This document shows, one piece after another, positions 7,660 through 16,509 of a stretch of 64,000 nucleotides of DNA (its first letter is position 1; every line of letters starts with the position of its first letter). A program made the position numbers and the translations under genes. The stretch covers positions 32,683 to 96,682 of the forward strand of contig URMF01000007.1 in NCBI GenBank assembly GCA_900548855.1. The letters run 5' to 3'. Source of the stretch: an uncultured Eubacteriales bacterium (GTDB lineage: Bacteria > Bacillota > Clostridia > Lachnospirales > Lachnospiraceae). The notes below the pieces were generated by a model. The model was not told the DNA's origin. It saw only the letters and a program-made list of their open reading frames with translations, and ran no database searches.

Positions 7660-8289
7660 ATGGCAAACACATACAAAGTCATAGATGAAAAGACATGGGA
7701 AAGAAATATGCACTGTATGGTTTTTAGAAACAGTGTTGAGCCAGCGTTTTGTGTAACATTTGATGTAGACATCACAAATTTTCTGCAACAGATTAAAAAA
7801 CAAAATTTTTCCTTTACACTTGCGTTTGTTTATGCGGTATGTAAATGTGCAAATGAGATTGAGGCATTTCGTTATCGTTTTTTAGATGGCAAAATCGTTT
7901 TATTTGATAAAATTGATACCGCTTTTACATATTTAAACAAAGATACAGAATTATTTAAGGTAGTTAATGTTCCTATGCAGAACACAATGAAAGAATATGT
8001 GGAATTGGCAGCACAAATTGCAGAAAAACAAAAAGAATATTTTACCGGACCGCTTGGCAATGATGTATTTCAATGCTCTCCTATGCCATGGGTGACATAT
8101 ACCCATATTTCCCATACCAATTCTGGCAAGAAGGATAATGCAACACCATTGTTTGACTGGGGGAAATATTACGAAAGGGATGGGAGGGTTATTATGCCTG
8201 TGTCTGTTCAGGCACACCATTCTTTTGTAGATGGCATACATATTGGGAATTTTGTGGATAATTTGCAGAAATACTTAAATGAATTGTAG
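7660..8289 (+). CDS. Type A chloramphenicol O-acetyltransferase homologue
   Basis: This 209-residue protein has the usual length of trimeric CAT enzymes (about 210-220). It starts at ATG 7660 after GGAGG. The active-site block near the C-terminus, AHHSFVDGIHIGNFVDNLQ (residues 185-203), keeps the HHxxxDGxH core. FSFTLAFVYAVCKCANEI and FRYRF match the helix and strand that precede it in CATs. It may acetylate chloramphenicol or a related hydroxyl drug. Genomic CAT-like proteins often give little resistance, so resistance is not assured. Its place among AT-rich cargo genes fits horizontal gain. Confidence 0.85.
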   Translation: MANTYKVIDEKTWERNMHCMVFRNSVEPAFCVTFDVDITNFLQQIKKQNFSFTLAFVYAVCKCANEIEAFRYRFLDGKIVLFDKIDTAFTYLNKDTELFKVVNVPMQNTMKEYVELAAQIAEKQKEYFTGPLGNDVFQCSPMPWVTYTHISHTNSGKKDNATPLFDWGKYYERDGRVIMPVSVQAHHSFVDGIHIGNFVDNLQKYLNEL

Positions 8290-8322
8290 CGGGAGATGTA
8301 GTGTTGTAAAGGTTGAAGAATT

Positions 8323-8343
8323 TCTCGCACCAACGGTGCGAGA
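8323..8343 (+). promoter_or_regulatory. Perfect 9-bp-arm palindrome just before the ribosome site of the YhcG gene
   Basis: TCTCGCACC-AAC-GGTGCGAGA ends three bases before the GGAGGA of the next gene. It has no T-tail and so is not a terminator. A near copy (CTCGCACCA-C-TGGTGCGAG, 8650-8668) lies inside the coding region. It could be an operator or an mRNA hairpin that limits translation. Confidence 0.55.
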
Positions 8344-8358
8344 TTTGGAGGAATTGAG

Positions 8359-9381
8359 TTGAAAGAGATAGAAGTTTCAGGTTATGAGCCGTTTGTGGAA
8401 GAAATTAAAGACTTGATACATAAAAAGCAGTATCATGTTCTGAAACTTATAAATGCAGAAACAATCAATTTATATTGGGAAATAGGTGAGGAAATCCATC
8501 GGCAACAGGAAGAAAATGGATGGGGAAAGTCCATTGTCCAGGTATTGTCAAAAGAGTTGCAAAAGGAATTTCCGGGGGCAAAAGGATATTCGGCGGCAAA
8601 CCTTTGGAGAATGAGGAACTTTTATTTAAGTTACTGCGATTCTGAAAAACTCGCACCACTGGTGCGAGAAATTAGCTGGAGCAATAATGTTGTCATCATG
8701 GAGAAGTGCAAAGATGATTTGCAAAGAGAGTTTTATATCCAGATGACAAAGCGTTATGGATGGACGAAACGCATTTTAACAAATTTTATTGAGGCACAGA
8801 CTTATGAAAAATATCTGTCGAATCAGACGAATTTTGATATGACATTGCCAGAGGAACGTAAAGTTCAAGCAAAATTGGCGGTCAAGGATGAATACACATT
8901 TGACTTTGCAGAACTTTCGCCAGAGTATTCCGAGCATGAGTTGGAAATGCAGTTAGTAAATAATGTCAGGGCATTTCTGATAGAAATGGGTGGAGATTTT
9001 ACATTTATTGGCAATCAATATCATTTGGTTGTTGGAAGTAGGGATATCTATATCGACCTTTTACTTTTTCATAGAAGATTAAGAAGTTTAGTAGCAATAG
9101 AGTTGAAAATCGGAGAGTTTGAGGCGGAGTATGCAGGTAAAATGCAGTTGTATTTGACTGCATTGGACGAGCAGGTAAAGTTACCGGACGAGAATCCTTC
9201 GATTGGTATTATTATCTGCAAGAGCAAGGATAAGACTTATGTGGAGTATGCGTTGAAACAATCCAATGTGCCGATTGGGGTGGCAACTTATCAGTTGAGT
9301 AGGTCATTGCCGGAGGGGATGAAAGAGATGTTGCCAGAGCCGGAGGAGATTGTGAGGAGGCTGAGGATATTTGAAAAATAA
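8359..9381 (+). CDS. YhcG/DUF1016 family PD-(D/E)XK nuclease
   Basis: This 340-residue protein starts at TTG 8359, seven bases after GGAGGA. The N-terminal half is the DUF1016_N domain (INLYWEIGEEIHRQQ, GYSAANLWRMRNFYLSY, ISWSNNVVIMEKC). The C-terminal half is the nuclease domain with the metal-binding set YIDLLLFHRRL (Asp233) and AIELKIGEF (Glu248, Lys250). Family members are small DNA nucleases found on mobile elements and near defence or restriction genes. This one is complete. Its stop overlaps the start of the next gene. Target and regulation are unknown. Confidence 0.88.
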   Translation: MKEIEVSGYEPFVEEIKDLIHKKQYHVLKLINAETINLYWEIGEEIHRQQEENGWGKSIVQVLSKELQKEFPGAKGYSAANLWRMRNFYLSYCDSEKLAPLVREISWSNNVVIMEKCKDDLQREFYIQMTKRYGWTKRILTNFIEAQTYEKYLSNQTNFDMTLPEERKVQAKLAVKDEYTFDFAELSPEYSEHELEMQLVNNVRAFLIEMGGDFTFIGNQYHLVVGSRDIYIDLLLFHRRLRSLVAIELKIGEFEAEYAGKMQLYLTALDEQVKLPDENPSIGIIICKSKDKTYVEYALKQSNVPIGVATYQLSRSLPEGMKEMLPEPEEIVRRLRIFEK

Positions 9382-9901
9382 AGATTTAAAAAGAGATGCT
9401 GGATTAACATATGATTTATCAAAAAATATGGTAATCATTTTGTTTGTTTATTATTTTTTACTTTTTGCTATTGGAGGTTTCATATCAATAGAAATAGCAA
9501 TTACCTTAACTGCAACCGTGACTAAGTCTGAGATTGTAATGGATGCATTTTGTGTATCAATTGCGGTTAGTGGCATGCTATGTAGTATTCAATATATAAA
9601 AAAACTTTACAAAGCATGTATTATGCAGAGAGTTGATATTACTGAAGGCGACATAATGAAGAAAATTGGTAATATGGCATATTTTATATTTAGACCAATT
9701 TTTGCATTTGGCTTTTCTATTATTATGGTTTTTGCTCTTTTATCTGGCATGTTTGTTGTAACAGGAAATTTGGACTATATTTTAAATGAAAAATTTGTAT
9801 ATCTTTGTGCTATTTTTGCAAGTTTTATAGGTTATTCAATAGGAAAACTGATTGACAAGTTTGGTAGTATTAGTGTTGAAAAAATTAATAGTTTGAGATA
9901 G
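9371..9901 (+). CDS. Four-helix integral membrane protein of unknown family
   Basis: This 176-residue protein starts at TTG 9371, inside the end of the YhcG gene. Four hydrophobic segments are visible: about residues 18-42, 50-70, 98-120 and 130-150. The loops are short and charged, and a cytoplasmic loop carries KKLYKACIMQRVDITEGDIMK. I do not recognise the family. The gene is followed after 13 bases by the kinase-Nudix fusion, so the two are probably one transcription unit, and it may be the membrane partner of that protein. Confidence 0.6.
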   Translation: MKNKDLKRDAGLTYDLSKNMVIILFVYYFLLFAIGGFISIEIAITLTATVTKSEIVMDAFCVSIAVSGMLCSIQYIKKLYKACIMQRVDITEGDIMKKIGNMAYFIFRPIFAFGFSIIMVFALLSGMFVVTGNLDYILNEKFVYLCAIFASFIGYSIGKLIDKFGSISVEKINSLR

Positions 9902-9914
9902 GGAGGCATAAAAC

Positions 9915-11288
9915 ATGGGAAGTGAACGAGATATTATTATTACACAATTACAAAAACTCGCTGAAGAAGTTTTAAGTTTAAAACAAGAACATCGTCAAAA
10001 GAGACCAATAGTCATTGAGTTCAGTGGTTCTCCTAAGGCGGGAAAAACATCTTGTATAAATTCGTTAGAACTATTTTTAAAAAGAAATGGATTTTCTGTT
10101 AAAATTGTTCAGGAAAGAGCAAGTGTTTGTCCGGTTTCGGATAAACAGAGTCCTATGTTTAATTTATGGACAGCCTGTATGTCTTTGGCAGGTTTGATAG
10201 GCACATTAGAGGATAAAAAGAGTAATGTGGATGTATTAATTTTAGATAGGGGGATATTTGATGCATTGTGTTGGTTTGAATGGTTGGTTTCTAATTCTAA
10301 AATGGAAGAAAAGCAAAGATGTATAACTGAAGATTTTTTGTTGATGGAGGAATTGATAAAAAGTATTGATATTGTTTTTGCGTTTTCTGTTGAACCACAA
10401 ATTTCAATTGACAGAGAGTATGCAAATTTATTAACAAATAAACCGGGTAGTATAATGAATCAAAAAGTGTTGGCTGAATATTTGGAAGCGATTGAGAATA
10501 CATATTCATTAAAGAGAAGCTTTTTTCATGAAGTATTTATGATTGATACATCAAATAAAAATCAAGATCAAGTAGGTAAAGAAGTGACGGAAAAAACATT
10601 AGATACTTTAAAAAATATGTTGATGGAACGTATAGGTTACTTTGAAAAAAATTCAGAAATAAATCGGGTTTTATCATCTAAAAATACATTTGAATATGAT
10701 GAGCTAAAAACTTTATTGAAAAATATAAAATTTGATTTGAGGGATAATGTTGAAAGCAATACCGAGTTTCTACAACCAATACCTGTTGCTATTATTTCAA
10801 ACCGAAAAAAAGACAAGGTTTTGGTTATAAAGAAAAATAAAAATGCAGTTTCACCTAATTCGCCAGAAAAAGATAAAATATTGCTATATATAGGGGGACA
10901 TTCAAGATATGAAGATATGACAGAAGTTACATCGCAAGATTTTTTAGCTATTTGTAGGAGTACTTTGAAGCGCGAGGTAAAAGAGGAAATAGGGATTTCT
11001 ATTGCCTTAAATGAAATTGAACCTTTTTTTATATATTCGGAAGATAATGATAAAAGCAAAAAGCATTTGGCCGTATGTTTTTTTGTTATGGTTGATGAGG
11101 ATGGAATAAAATTAAGGTTAGATTCTCAAGAATTAGTTTTGAACAAAGGAAAAAGTAAAAGTGGACGTTTTTTAGATATAAAAGAAGTATTAAAAGAAGC
11201 AGAGCTTGAGAGATGGAGTAGAATAATACTAAAAACTTGTTTTGAGACTGGTTTACAGAAGAATCAACAATTATCAATTTTTGATTGA
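9915..11288 (+). CDS. Fusion of a P-loop (thymidylate-kinase-like) NTPase and a Nudix hydrolase domain
   Basis: This 457-residue protein starts at ATG 9915 after GGGAGG. Residues 31-240 are a P-loop kinase-like domain: Walker A GSPKAGKTS (38-46), a DRG motif at 111-113 as in nucleoside/thymidylate kinases, and VFAFSVEP strand 4. Residues about 285-440 form a Nudix fold with GGHSRYED (327-334) and REVKEEIG (353-360). The gap between these two halves is about 19 residues rather than the usual 7, a variant Nudix box like that of the GGH-type Nudix phosphoesterases. It would both bind or phosphorylate and hydrolyse nucleotide-like substrates. The gene is very AT-rich and sits next to a membrane protein and a nuclease. 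The domain call is firm; the biology is unknown. Confidence 0.75.
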   Translation: MGSERDIIITQLQKLAEEVLSLKQEHRQKRPIVIEFSGSPKAGKTSCINSLELFLKRNGFSVKIVQERASVCPVSDKQSPMFNLWTACMSLAGLIGTLEDKKSNVDVLILDRGIFDALCWFEWLVSNSKMEEKQRCITEDFLLMEELIKSIDIVFAFSVEPQISIDREYANLLTNKPGSIMNQKVLAEYLEAIENTYSLKRSFFHEVFMIDTSNKNQDQVGKEVTEKTLDTLKNMLMERIGYFEKNSEINRVLSSKNTFEYDELKTLLKNIKFDLRDNVESNTEFLQPIPVAIISNRKKDKVLVIKKNKNAVSPNSPEKDKILLYIGGHSRYEDMTEVTSQDFLAICRSTLKREVKEEIGISIALNEIEPFFIYSEDNDKSKKHLAVCFFVMVDEDGIKLRLDSQELVLNKGKSKSGRFLDIKEVLKEAELERWSRIILKTCFETGLQKNQQLSIFD

Positions 11289-11322
11289 ATAAAGTATGCT
11301 TTATGATTATAATAAAAGTCAA

Positions 11323-11498
11323 TGGCAACACTTTGGCAACAGAAAATCAGTAAGCCAAAATAAATTGTGTAATTGAAGTAAAAAATCGGCATTTTTACAG
11401 AAAAAATTAAACAAAATAGTTTAATACATAAAGTAAACTTGCCGAGTTCGAATAACGGACAGAAATGCCGAAAACCTGTATTTATGGGGGTTTCCGGC
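11323..11498. repeat. Non-coding repeat block, possible attachment-site scar
   Basis: The 292-base gap between 11289 and 11580 holds a direct repeat TGGCAACA (11323-11330 and 11334-11341) and an imperfect hairpin at 11467-11498 (GCCGAAAACC against GGTTTCCGGC). It also holds a GTTCGAAT string at 11447 that recalls a tRNA T-loop. Similar blocks often lie next to tyrosine-recombinase genes, but none is adjacent here, so this may be an old element end. Evidence is weak. Confidence 0.3.
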
Positions 11499-11580
11499 AA
11501 TTGTTTTATAAAATGGTTCTACTTTGACGCTATTTGTGAATGGAGCAATAGAATATCTTATACTCGGAGGAAAGTTTATT

Positions 11581-12363
11581 ATGGACCAGACATATAGATT
11601 ACTTTTATTTGATTTAGATGGAACTCTGTTACAGAGCGATAAGACCATATCTAAAAAAACGCTTTCAGTTTTGAATCAGTGCAGAGGAAAAGGAATACTG
11701 ATTGGTGTTTCGACATCCAGAAGTGAACAGAATTCTATGACATTTTTGAATAAACTTATGCCAGATATATTGATATCGAGTGGAGGTGCACTCGTAAAAT
11801 ATGGAACAGAATACATTTATAAAGCAGAGTTTACGGAAATTGAGACCAGAAATATGATTAATATGGCAAGAACTGTCTGTGGAGAAGACTGTGAAATAAC
11901 GATTGATACGACAGATTCACATTATTGGAATTATAAAATAAATCCTAAGAAGCTTGACCAAAGTTGGGGAGACAGTATCTATACAGATTTTACCGATTTT
12001 TCAGAATGTGCATTGAAAATGTGTGTCGAGATTTTTGATAAAGACAAAGCTGATATGTTGGCTGAAAAGTTGGACCAATGCGATTGTATACGTTTTTCGG
12101 ATGGATATTGGTATAAATTTACTAAAAAGAATGTGACAAAAGAAAATGCGATTATGCGGATTACTGAAGTGTGTCAATTTGGTACGGAATCTATCATTGC
12201 ATTTGGCGACGATTTTGCAGATATAAGAATGTTGGAACTTTGTGGATTAGGTGTTGCAATGGGAAATGCAATTGATGAGGTGAAAAACAGAGCAGATATT
12301 GTAATAGGTTCAAATGACGAAGAGGGGATAGCGGTTTTTATGGAGGAAAATCTGCTCAACTGA
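11581..12363 (+). CDS. Cof-type HAD-IIB phosphatase
   Basis: This protein has 260 residues from ATG 11581 with CGGAGG ten bases before. Motif I is LLFDLDGTLLQSDK near the N-terminus, motif II is IGVSTSR, and the C-terminal motif III/IV is IIAFGDDFADIRML followed by GVAMGNAIDEVKN. The C2B cap lies between. Such enzymes dephosphorylate sugar phosphates, phosphorylated cofactors or nucleotides in the cytosol. Substrate unknown. Confidence 0.9.
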   Translation: MDQTYRLLLFDLDGTLLQSDKTISKKTLSVLNQCRGKGILIGVSTSRSEQNSMTFLNKLMPDILISSGGALVKYGTEYIYKAEFTEIETRNMINMARTVCGEDCEITIDTTDSHYWNYKINPKKLDQSWGDSIYTDFTDFSECALKMCVEIFDKDKADMLAEKLDQCDCIRFSDGYWYKFTKKNVTKENAIMRITEVCQFGTESIIAFGDDFADIRMLELCGLGVAMGNAIDEVKNRADIVIGSNDEEGIAVFMEENLLN

Positions 12364-12404
12364 GACATTTAGAAATAGAAATCAAACAAATAGCAGGAGG
12401 AAAA

Positions 12405-12998
12405 ATGAATATAGCAGTATTTGCGTCACATGGCGGAAGTGATTTACAGGCGATTATTAATGGTTGTAAAAATAATATAATTAATGCAAAGGTAGTAGTT
12501 ATTATTAGCAATAATGGAGATTCTATGGCACTTAAAAGAGCGGAAAAAGAAGGAATCGCGCATTTTCATTTGAGTGCTAAAACAGAAGGAAGTGAAAATG
12601 CATTGGCAGATAAAATATTACTTCTTTTCGAACAGTATAATATTGATATGATTTTCTTGGCAGGATATATGAGACTATTGCATATATCCATTTTGGAGAA
12701 ATATGATAATAGAATTTTTAATATCCATCCTGCACTACTTCCTAAATTTGGAGGAAAAGGTATGTATGGAATGAATGTGCATATTGCGGTTATTGAAGCG
12801 AAGGAGAAAGAAACAGGAGTCACGATACATAGGGTAAGTGAGAAGTATGACAGTGGAGAGATTGTTGCGCAGACAATTGTTCCGGTTATGGAGAATGATA
12901 CACCTGAGACACTGGCGGCACGTGTATTAGAACGGGAGCATGAATTTTTGGTGGAGGTTATTTCAGATATAGTTAATGGGAAGATTAAGTTGGGATAG
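12405..12998 (+). CDS. purN: Phosphoribosylglycinamide formyltransferase (GAR transformylase)
   Basis: This 197-residue protein has normal PurN length and starts after AGGAGG. It has the N-terminal VFASHGGSDLQAII phosphate loop, FLAGYMRLL, the catalytic NIHPALLPKFGGKGMYG segment (Asn-x-His) and TIHRVSEKYDSGEIVAQ with the conserved Asp. It catalyses the third step of purine synthesis, using 10-formyl-THF. No other pur genes are nearby and the gene lies in AT-rich cargo, so it may be a second, transferred copy. Its stop abuts the next gene. Confidence 0.92.
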   Translation: MNIAVFASHGGSDLQAIINGCKNNIINAKVVVIISNNGDSMALKRAEKEGIAHFHLSAKTEGSENALADKILLLFEQYNIDMIFLAGYMRLLHISILEKYDNRIFNIHPALLPKFGGKGMYGMNVHIAVIEAKEKETGVTIHRVSEKYDSGEIVAQTIVPVMENDTPETLAARVLEREHEFLVEVISDIVNGKIKLG

Positions 12999-13481
12999 GT
13001 GAATTTTATTTTAGAGGAAGTGCTAAAAAGGATGAAAAAAATATATAGTTACGAACCATGGTTTTTTATATTTTTTGGAATATTTCATTTACATAGAATT
13101 TGGGGACTTGTGGATAGAGAGTCGTATGCGGTATTTTGGATTAATGTAGTGGAAAGTAAGGGAATATTTTACTTTGTGTTAATGGGTATATTAGCAGTGC
13201 TTTGTGCGTTGGGAATTATTACATTTTTCGGAAATTTGTATCACAACTATTGGTGGCGGTGGATATATCTGTGTGGTGGTGGGTATGTGTTATTTGATTT
13301 GTTTGCCATCGCAACAGGGATAGAATTTTGGCATGATTTGTTACGGGCAATGTTTGATGTGAATGCAGCTTATTGGAATCTGCTTTGGGGTGGATTTATT
13401 GTGTTGGGCGGTGCGGTGTTTGTGCTGGGATGTTTATTGTTAAAAAGGAGATTAAGTGAGGCTAAGTACAGTGGGGGTTGA
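12999..13481 (+). CDS. Hypothetical membrane protein, about four helices
   Basis: The frame begins at GTG 12999 directly after the purN stop, allowing coupled translation; ATG 13032 (MKKIYSYEPWFF) is an alternative start. The protein of up to 160 residues has hydrophobic segments near residues 20-32, 52-75, 85-106 and 126-147, rich in Trp and Phe. I do not recognise the family. It lies four bases before an acyltransferase-3 gene and may work with it. Confidence 0.55.
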   Translation: MNFILEEVLKRMKKIYSYEPWFFIFFGIFHLHRIWGLVDRESYAVFWINVVESKGIFYFVLMGILAVLCALGIITFFGNLYHNYWWRWIYLCGGGYVLFDLFAIATGIEFWHDLLRAMFDVNAAYWNLLWGGFIVLGGAVFVLGCLLLKRRLSEAKYSGG

Positions 13482-13484
13482 TAC

Positions 13485-14558
13485 ATGATAGAAGAACAGG
13501 AAAAGGGAATACGAAAACATTATATTGATAACCTGCGGAATTTAACTATTTTGCTGTTGTTTCCGGTACATACATTTATGATTTGGAATAATTTTGGTTC
13601 CCGTTTTTATATCTGGCAGGGAGAAAACAAAATATTAAGTACATTGATTGTATTGGTAAATCCATGGTTTATGCCGATACTTTTTGTCCTGGCAGGAATG
13701 AGTGCGCGATATGCATTAGAAAAGAGAACAAATAAAGAATTTGTGATTGGGCGGGTTAGCAAATTGTTCATTCCATTTATTAGTGGAATGATATTTCTTG
13801 TACCATTCCAAACCTTGTATGCAAGAAGATTCTTTGATAATTATGAAGGAATCCTTTGGGATAATTGGAAATACTTTTTTACACATCTCACAGATTTTAG
13901 TGGTTATGACGGAGCATTTACTCCGGGACATCTGTGGTTTATTCTATTTCTGTTTTTAATCTCAATGGTTTCTTTACTTTTATTTCGCTTCATTCCATAT
14001 GAAAAATTGGCAGTCAGGGTAGAAAAGATGCCAGCATTCGGGGTGATGCTTTTATTTATCCCGATATGGCTGATGTATTATCTGGGCAATTTTGGTGGCT
14101 TCAGTATAGGAAAAGACCTTGCCTTATATTTGATAGGATACTATGTGTTAGCTAATAATTTGATAATAGAAAAACTTGAAAGAAACATAAAATGGTTAGC
14201 GACATTATGCGCAATCGGAACAATTGTGTCGGTGACAATGTATTATAGGTTTTCTTATTATGGCGATTTGTGGGTGAATTTTATTGGCTGGATTACAATT
14301 TTGGCCTTACTTGTTGCAGCAAAAAGGTTTTTAAATAAGAAAACAGGTTTTACAAAATATTTTAATCATGCGTCGTATCCAATCTATATTTTGCACCAGT
14401 CTATTTTAGTTGCTTTAGCATATTATGTTGTGCCGATAAATGATGTTTTATTAATGCAGGTATTTTGTATTTGCGTTGGCAGTTTTCTTCTGACTGTGTT
14501 AGCATATCATTTAATAAAATTAATTCCGATTATCAGAAAAATGGTTGGAATAAAATAA
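13485..14558 (+). CDS. Acyltransferase family 3 membrane protein
   Basis: This 357-residue protein has about ten membrane segments. The start RKHYIDNLRNLTILLLFPVHTFMIW has the R-N-L-R and histidine typical of Acyltransferase_3 (OafA/WecH-like) proteins. FVLAGMSARYALEKR and GHLWFILFLFLIS are the next conserved loops. Members O-acetylate or O-acylate cell-surface sugars or antibiotics at the membrane. The acceptor is unknown. Confidence 0.85.
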   Translation: MIEEQEKGIRKHYIDNLRNLTILLLFPVHTFMIWNNFGSRFYIWQGENKILSTLIVLVNPWFMPILFVLAGMSARYALEKRTNKEFVIGRVSKLFIPFISGMIFLVPFQTLYARRFFDNYEGILWDNWKYFFTHLTDFSGYDGAFTPGHLWFILFLFLISMVSLLLFRFIPYEKLAVRVEKMPAFGVMLLFIPIWLMYYLGNFGGFSIGKDLALYLIGYYVLANNLIIEKLERNIKWLATLCAIGTIVSVTMYYRFSYYGDLWVNFIGWITILALLVAAKRFLNKKTGFTKYFNHASYPIYILHQSILVALAYYVVPINDVLLMQVFCICVGSFLLTVLAYHLIKLIPIIRKMVGIK

Positions 14559-14642
14559 GGGAAGCATTCCAAGCTTTGCACTGTTTAGAGGGAGATATTC
14601 AAAGAAGGCGAAAGAATATAATCATAAAGTAGTAAGGTGATG

Positions 14643-15272
14643 ATGAGATTGAATCAGTATATGGTTATTAGCAATGATGGATATTACGCCAGACATATTT
14701 TGCAACAATTTCCTAATTATCAAGGAATTGATAGGTGTTTATGGCCTTTACAAAAAGAGGATTTAAAAAGAATTGGCAGATTGCCGTATGAGCAGAAGAT
14801 TAATGCTGAGAAATATTTAAGGGAAATGGGGCAATATGGTGAATGGAATATAAATGCCGGACAGAGTAATTTTTGTAGTGATGCTTCTTTTGTAAGGAAG
14901 TATTTAAAGTTGTGTGAAATCCTGGGAGTTAATGCAGAATTATTCATCGGTAAATTATATTCTATTGAACAAGAAAGGGAATCTTTCGAGATATATAATG
15001 ATGAATACTTGTTTATGGGGTATGATTTTGTGTTAAGTAGTGGTAATTATTCGCATTTTGATGGAACATATTCATGTCTTATTCAGGAAAAGCATTTAAT
15101 TGATAAAATAGAATTTATTGGATTAAATGAAAATGGATTGTTATGCAGCTTGCAAGATGCCTTAAAATTTGCCGATTTAAGAGAGGCGGCAAGGAAAGAA
15201 AATAATGGAATAGGTTTTGAAGCGGGGGATAGTAAAGATTATGATATACTTGCATTGTTTAAGCATATATAA
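14643..15272 (+). CDS. Hypothetical protein, immunity-like context
   Basis: The frame runs from GTG 14637, with ATG codons at 14640 and 14643; 14643 gives five bases to AAGG. The protein is about 209 residues, soluble and acidic, with no signal peptide or membrane segment. I do not recognise it with certainty. It opens the block of small soluble acidic proteins that includes DUF4259, DUF4272 and Rhs remnants, where orphan immunity genes are expected. The 150 bases after it hold only a short open stretch (VKKTAGKDVINIVTTG...) that looks like debris. Confidence 0.5.
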   Translation: MRLNQYMVISNDGYYARHILQQFPNYQGIDRCLWPLQKEDLKRIGRLPYEQKINAEKYLREMGQYGEWNINAGQSNFCSDASFVRKYLKLCEILGVNAELFIGKLYSIEQERESFEIYNDEYLFMGYDFVLSSGNYSHFDGTYSCLIQEKHLIDKIEFIGLNENGLLCSLQDALKFADLREAARKENNGIGFEAGDSKDYDILALFKHI

Positions 15273-15422
15273 TAATTGTTATGCCTCTGATACATGGAAC
15301 GTATGGTAAAGAAAACAGCAGGGAAAGATGTAATAAATATCGTTACGACAGGAAAGGGCTATTTGGATTTGTAGATTGCCATTGGGTAAATTAACAGATG
15401 TGATGAAAGAAGATTACTAGTA

Positions 15423-16369
15423 ATGGGGGCGTGGTCAGCAGATATTTTTGATGATGATGGTGCAGCGGATATTAGAGATGAGTATAAAATTTTGCTAGGA
15501 TATGGATTATCTCCGGAAGATGCTTATAAGAAGATAGAAGATTATTTTTATCCAGATTATCAGGGAAGACATGATGAAGATGTTTATTGGCTTGCCATTG
15601 CACTTTTTCAATGGCAGAATGGAATTTTATCAGACAATGTGAAACAGCGTGCATTGGAATGTATTGAAGATAATGCTTATTTGGAACATTGGAAAGATAG
15701 TGGAGAAGAGATACATCAGGAGAGGAAGCAGGTGTTAGCAGAATTAAAATATAAGCTCACGAATGTAGTGAATGAAAAAAGAAAACGATTTCCAAAGCAT
15801 CCTAAATATGAGAGATTTAAGACAAAAATGGAACAAAGGGGACTTGTTGGCATATAAGATGACAGGACCAATGATAAAGTGGGGAGACTCTGTAAAACAA
15901 GAAGTACAGAATAAGTTATATGAATCACAGAGACTATTAAAAGACAAGTATATATTACTTCGCGTTGTCGATGTCGACAAAATGCCAGTATCATCAATTT
16001 GTCCGGAATTAGATTATACATCAAGCTCTATTGTTATGTTGTATGATTGGATAGGTGATATAATACCATCAGGTGAAGAAATAAACCAAATTCTATTCAG
16101 ACCTTTTGTAAGTGATTTCTGGCAAGGAACGAAAAGGATTGTTAGTGCATTTGCCTGGAAGTACAAGATTTAAAAGAAGAAAAAAGTGGGCTGAAATTAC
16201 TTTGCTGAAAAGCGAGAAAGATTATGAAAAATCACAAATGTATATTCAGCATGAATGCTCGCCTATAAGAGTCGTCAGTCAATTTAATATAACACTAATA
16301 CAAACATTTGCACTTGAAAAAAATGAGACAACGGAGTGGTATTCAGATAAACATTTCTTTAATCAGTAG
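15423..16369 (+). pseudogene. DUF4259 protein, broken by frameshifts
   Basis: The N-terminal 135 residues (MGAWSADIFDDDGAADIRDEY, then YWLAIALFQWQNG) are a good DUF4259 match. At the A5 run near 15827 the reading continues in the +1 frame (KWNKGDLLAYKMTG ... DFWQGTKRIVSAF). It moves again near 16150 and around the A6 run at 16180, ending as KKWAEITLLKSEKDYEKS to 16369. Three frames each hold consecutive parts of one protein of about 315 residues. All the breaks are in or next to homopolymers, so sequencing error must be excluded. The neighbouring gene carries true nonsense changes, which favours decay. DUF4259 proteins occur in toxin-immunity loci. Confidence 0.75.
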
Positions 16370-16509
16370 TTAAAGGTGTAAATATAAATGATTTGTGGCT
16401 TTTCCAGCAAGGTTATGCAAGGGACAAGTTAACATAAGTATCTGTATGCCAATTTGAATCTGGTAGTGTATGCGGATATAAGATTTTTTATGAAAATGGA
16501 GATAAATGT

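Noticed and set aside
7660..8289. A definite chloramphenicol-resistance gene
   Set aside because: The fold and active site fit CAT, but many such homologues do not confer resistance, so only the family is called.
11440..11465. Possible tRNA gene suggested by GTTCGAAT
   Set aside because: No acceptor stem, D-arm or anticodon arm can be drawn around it.
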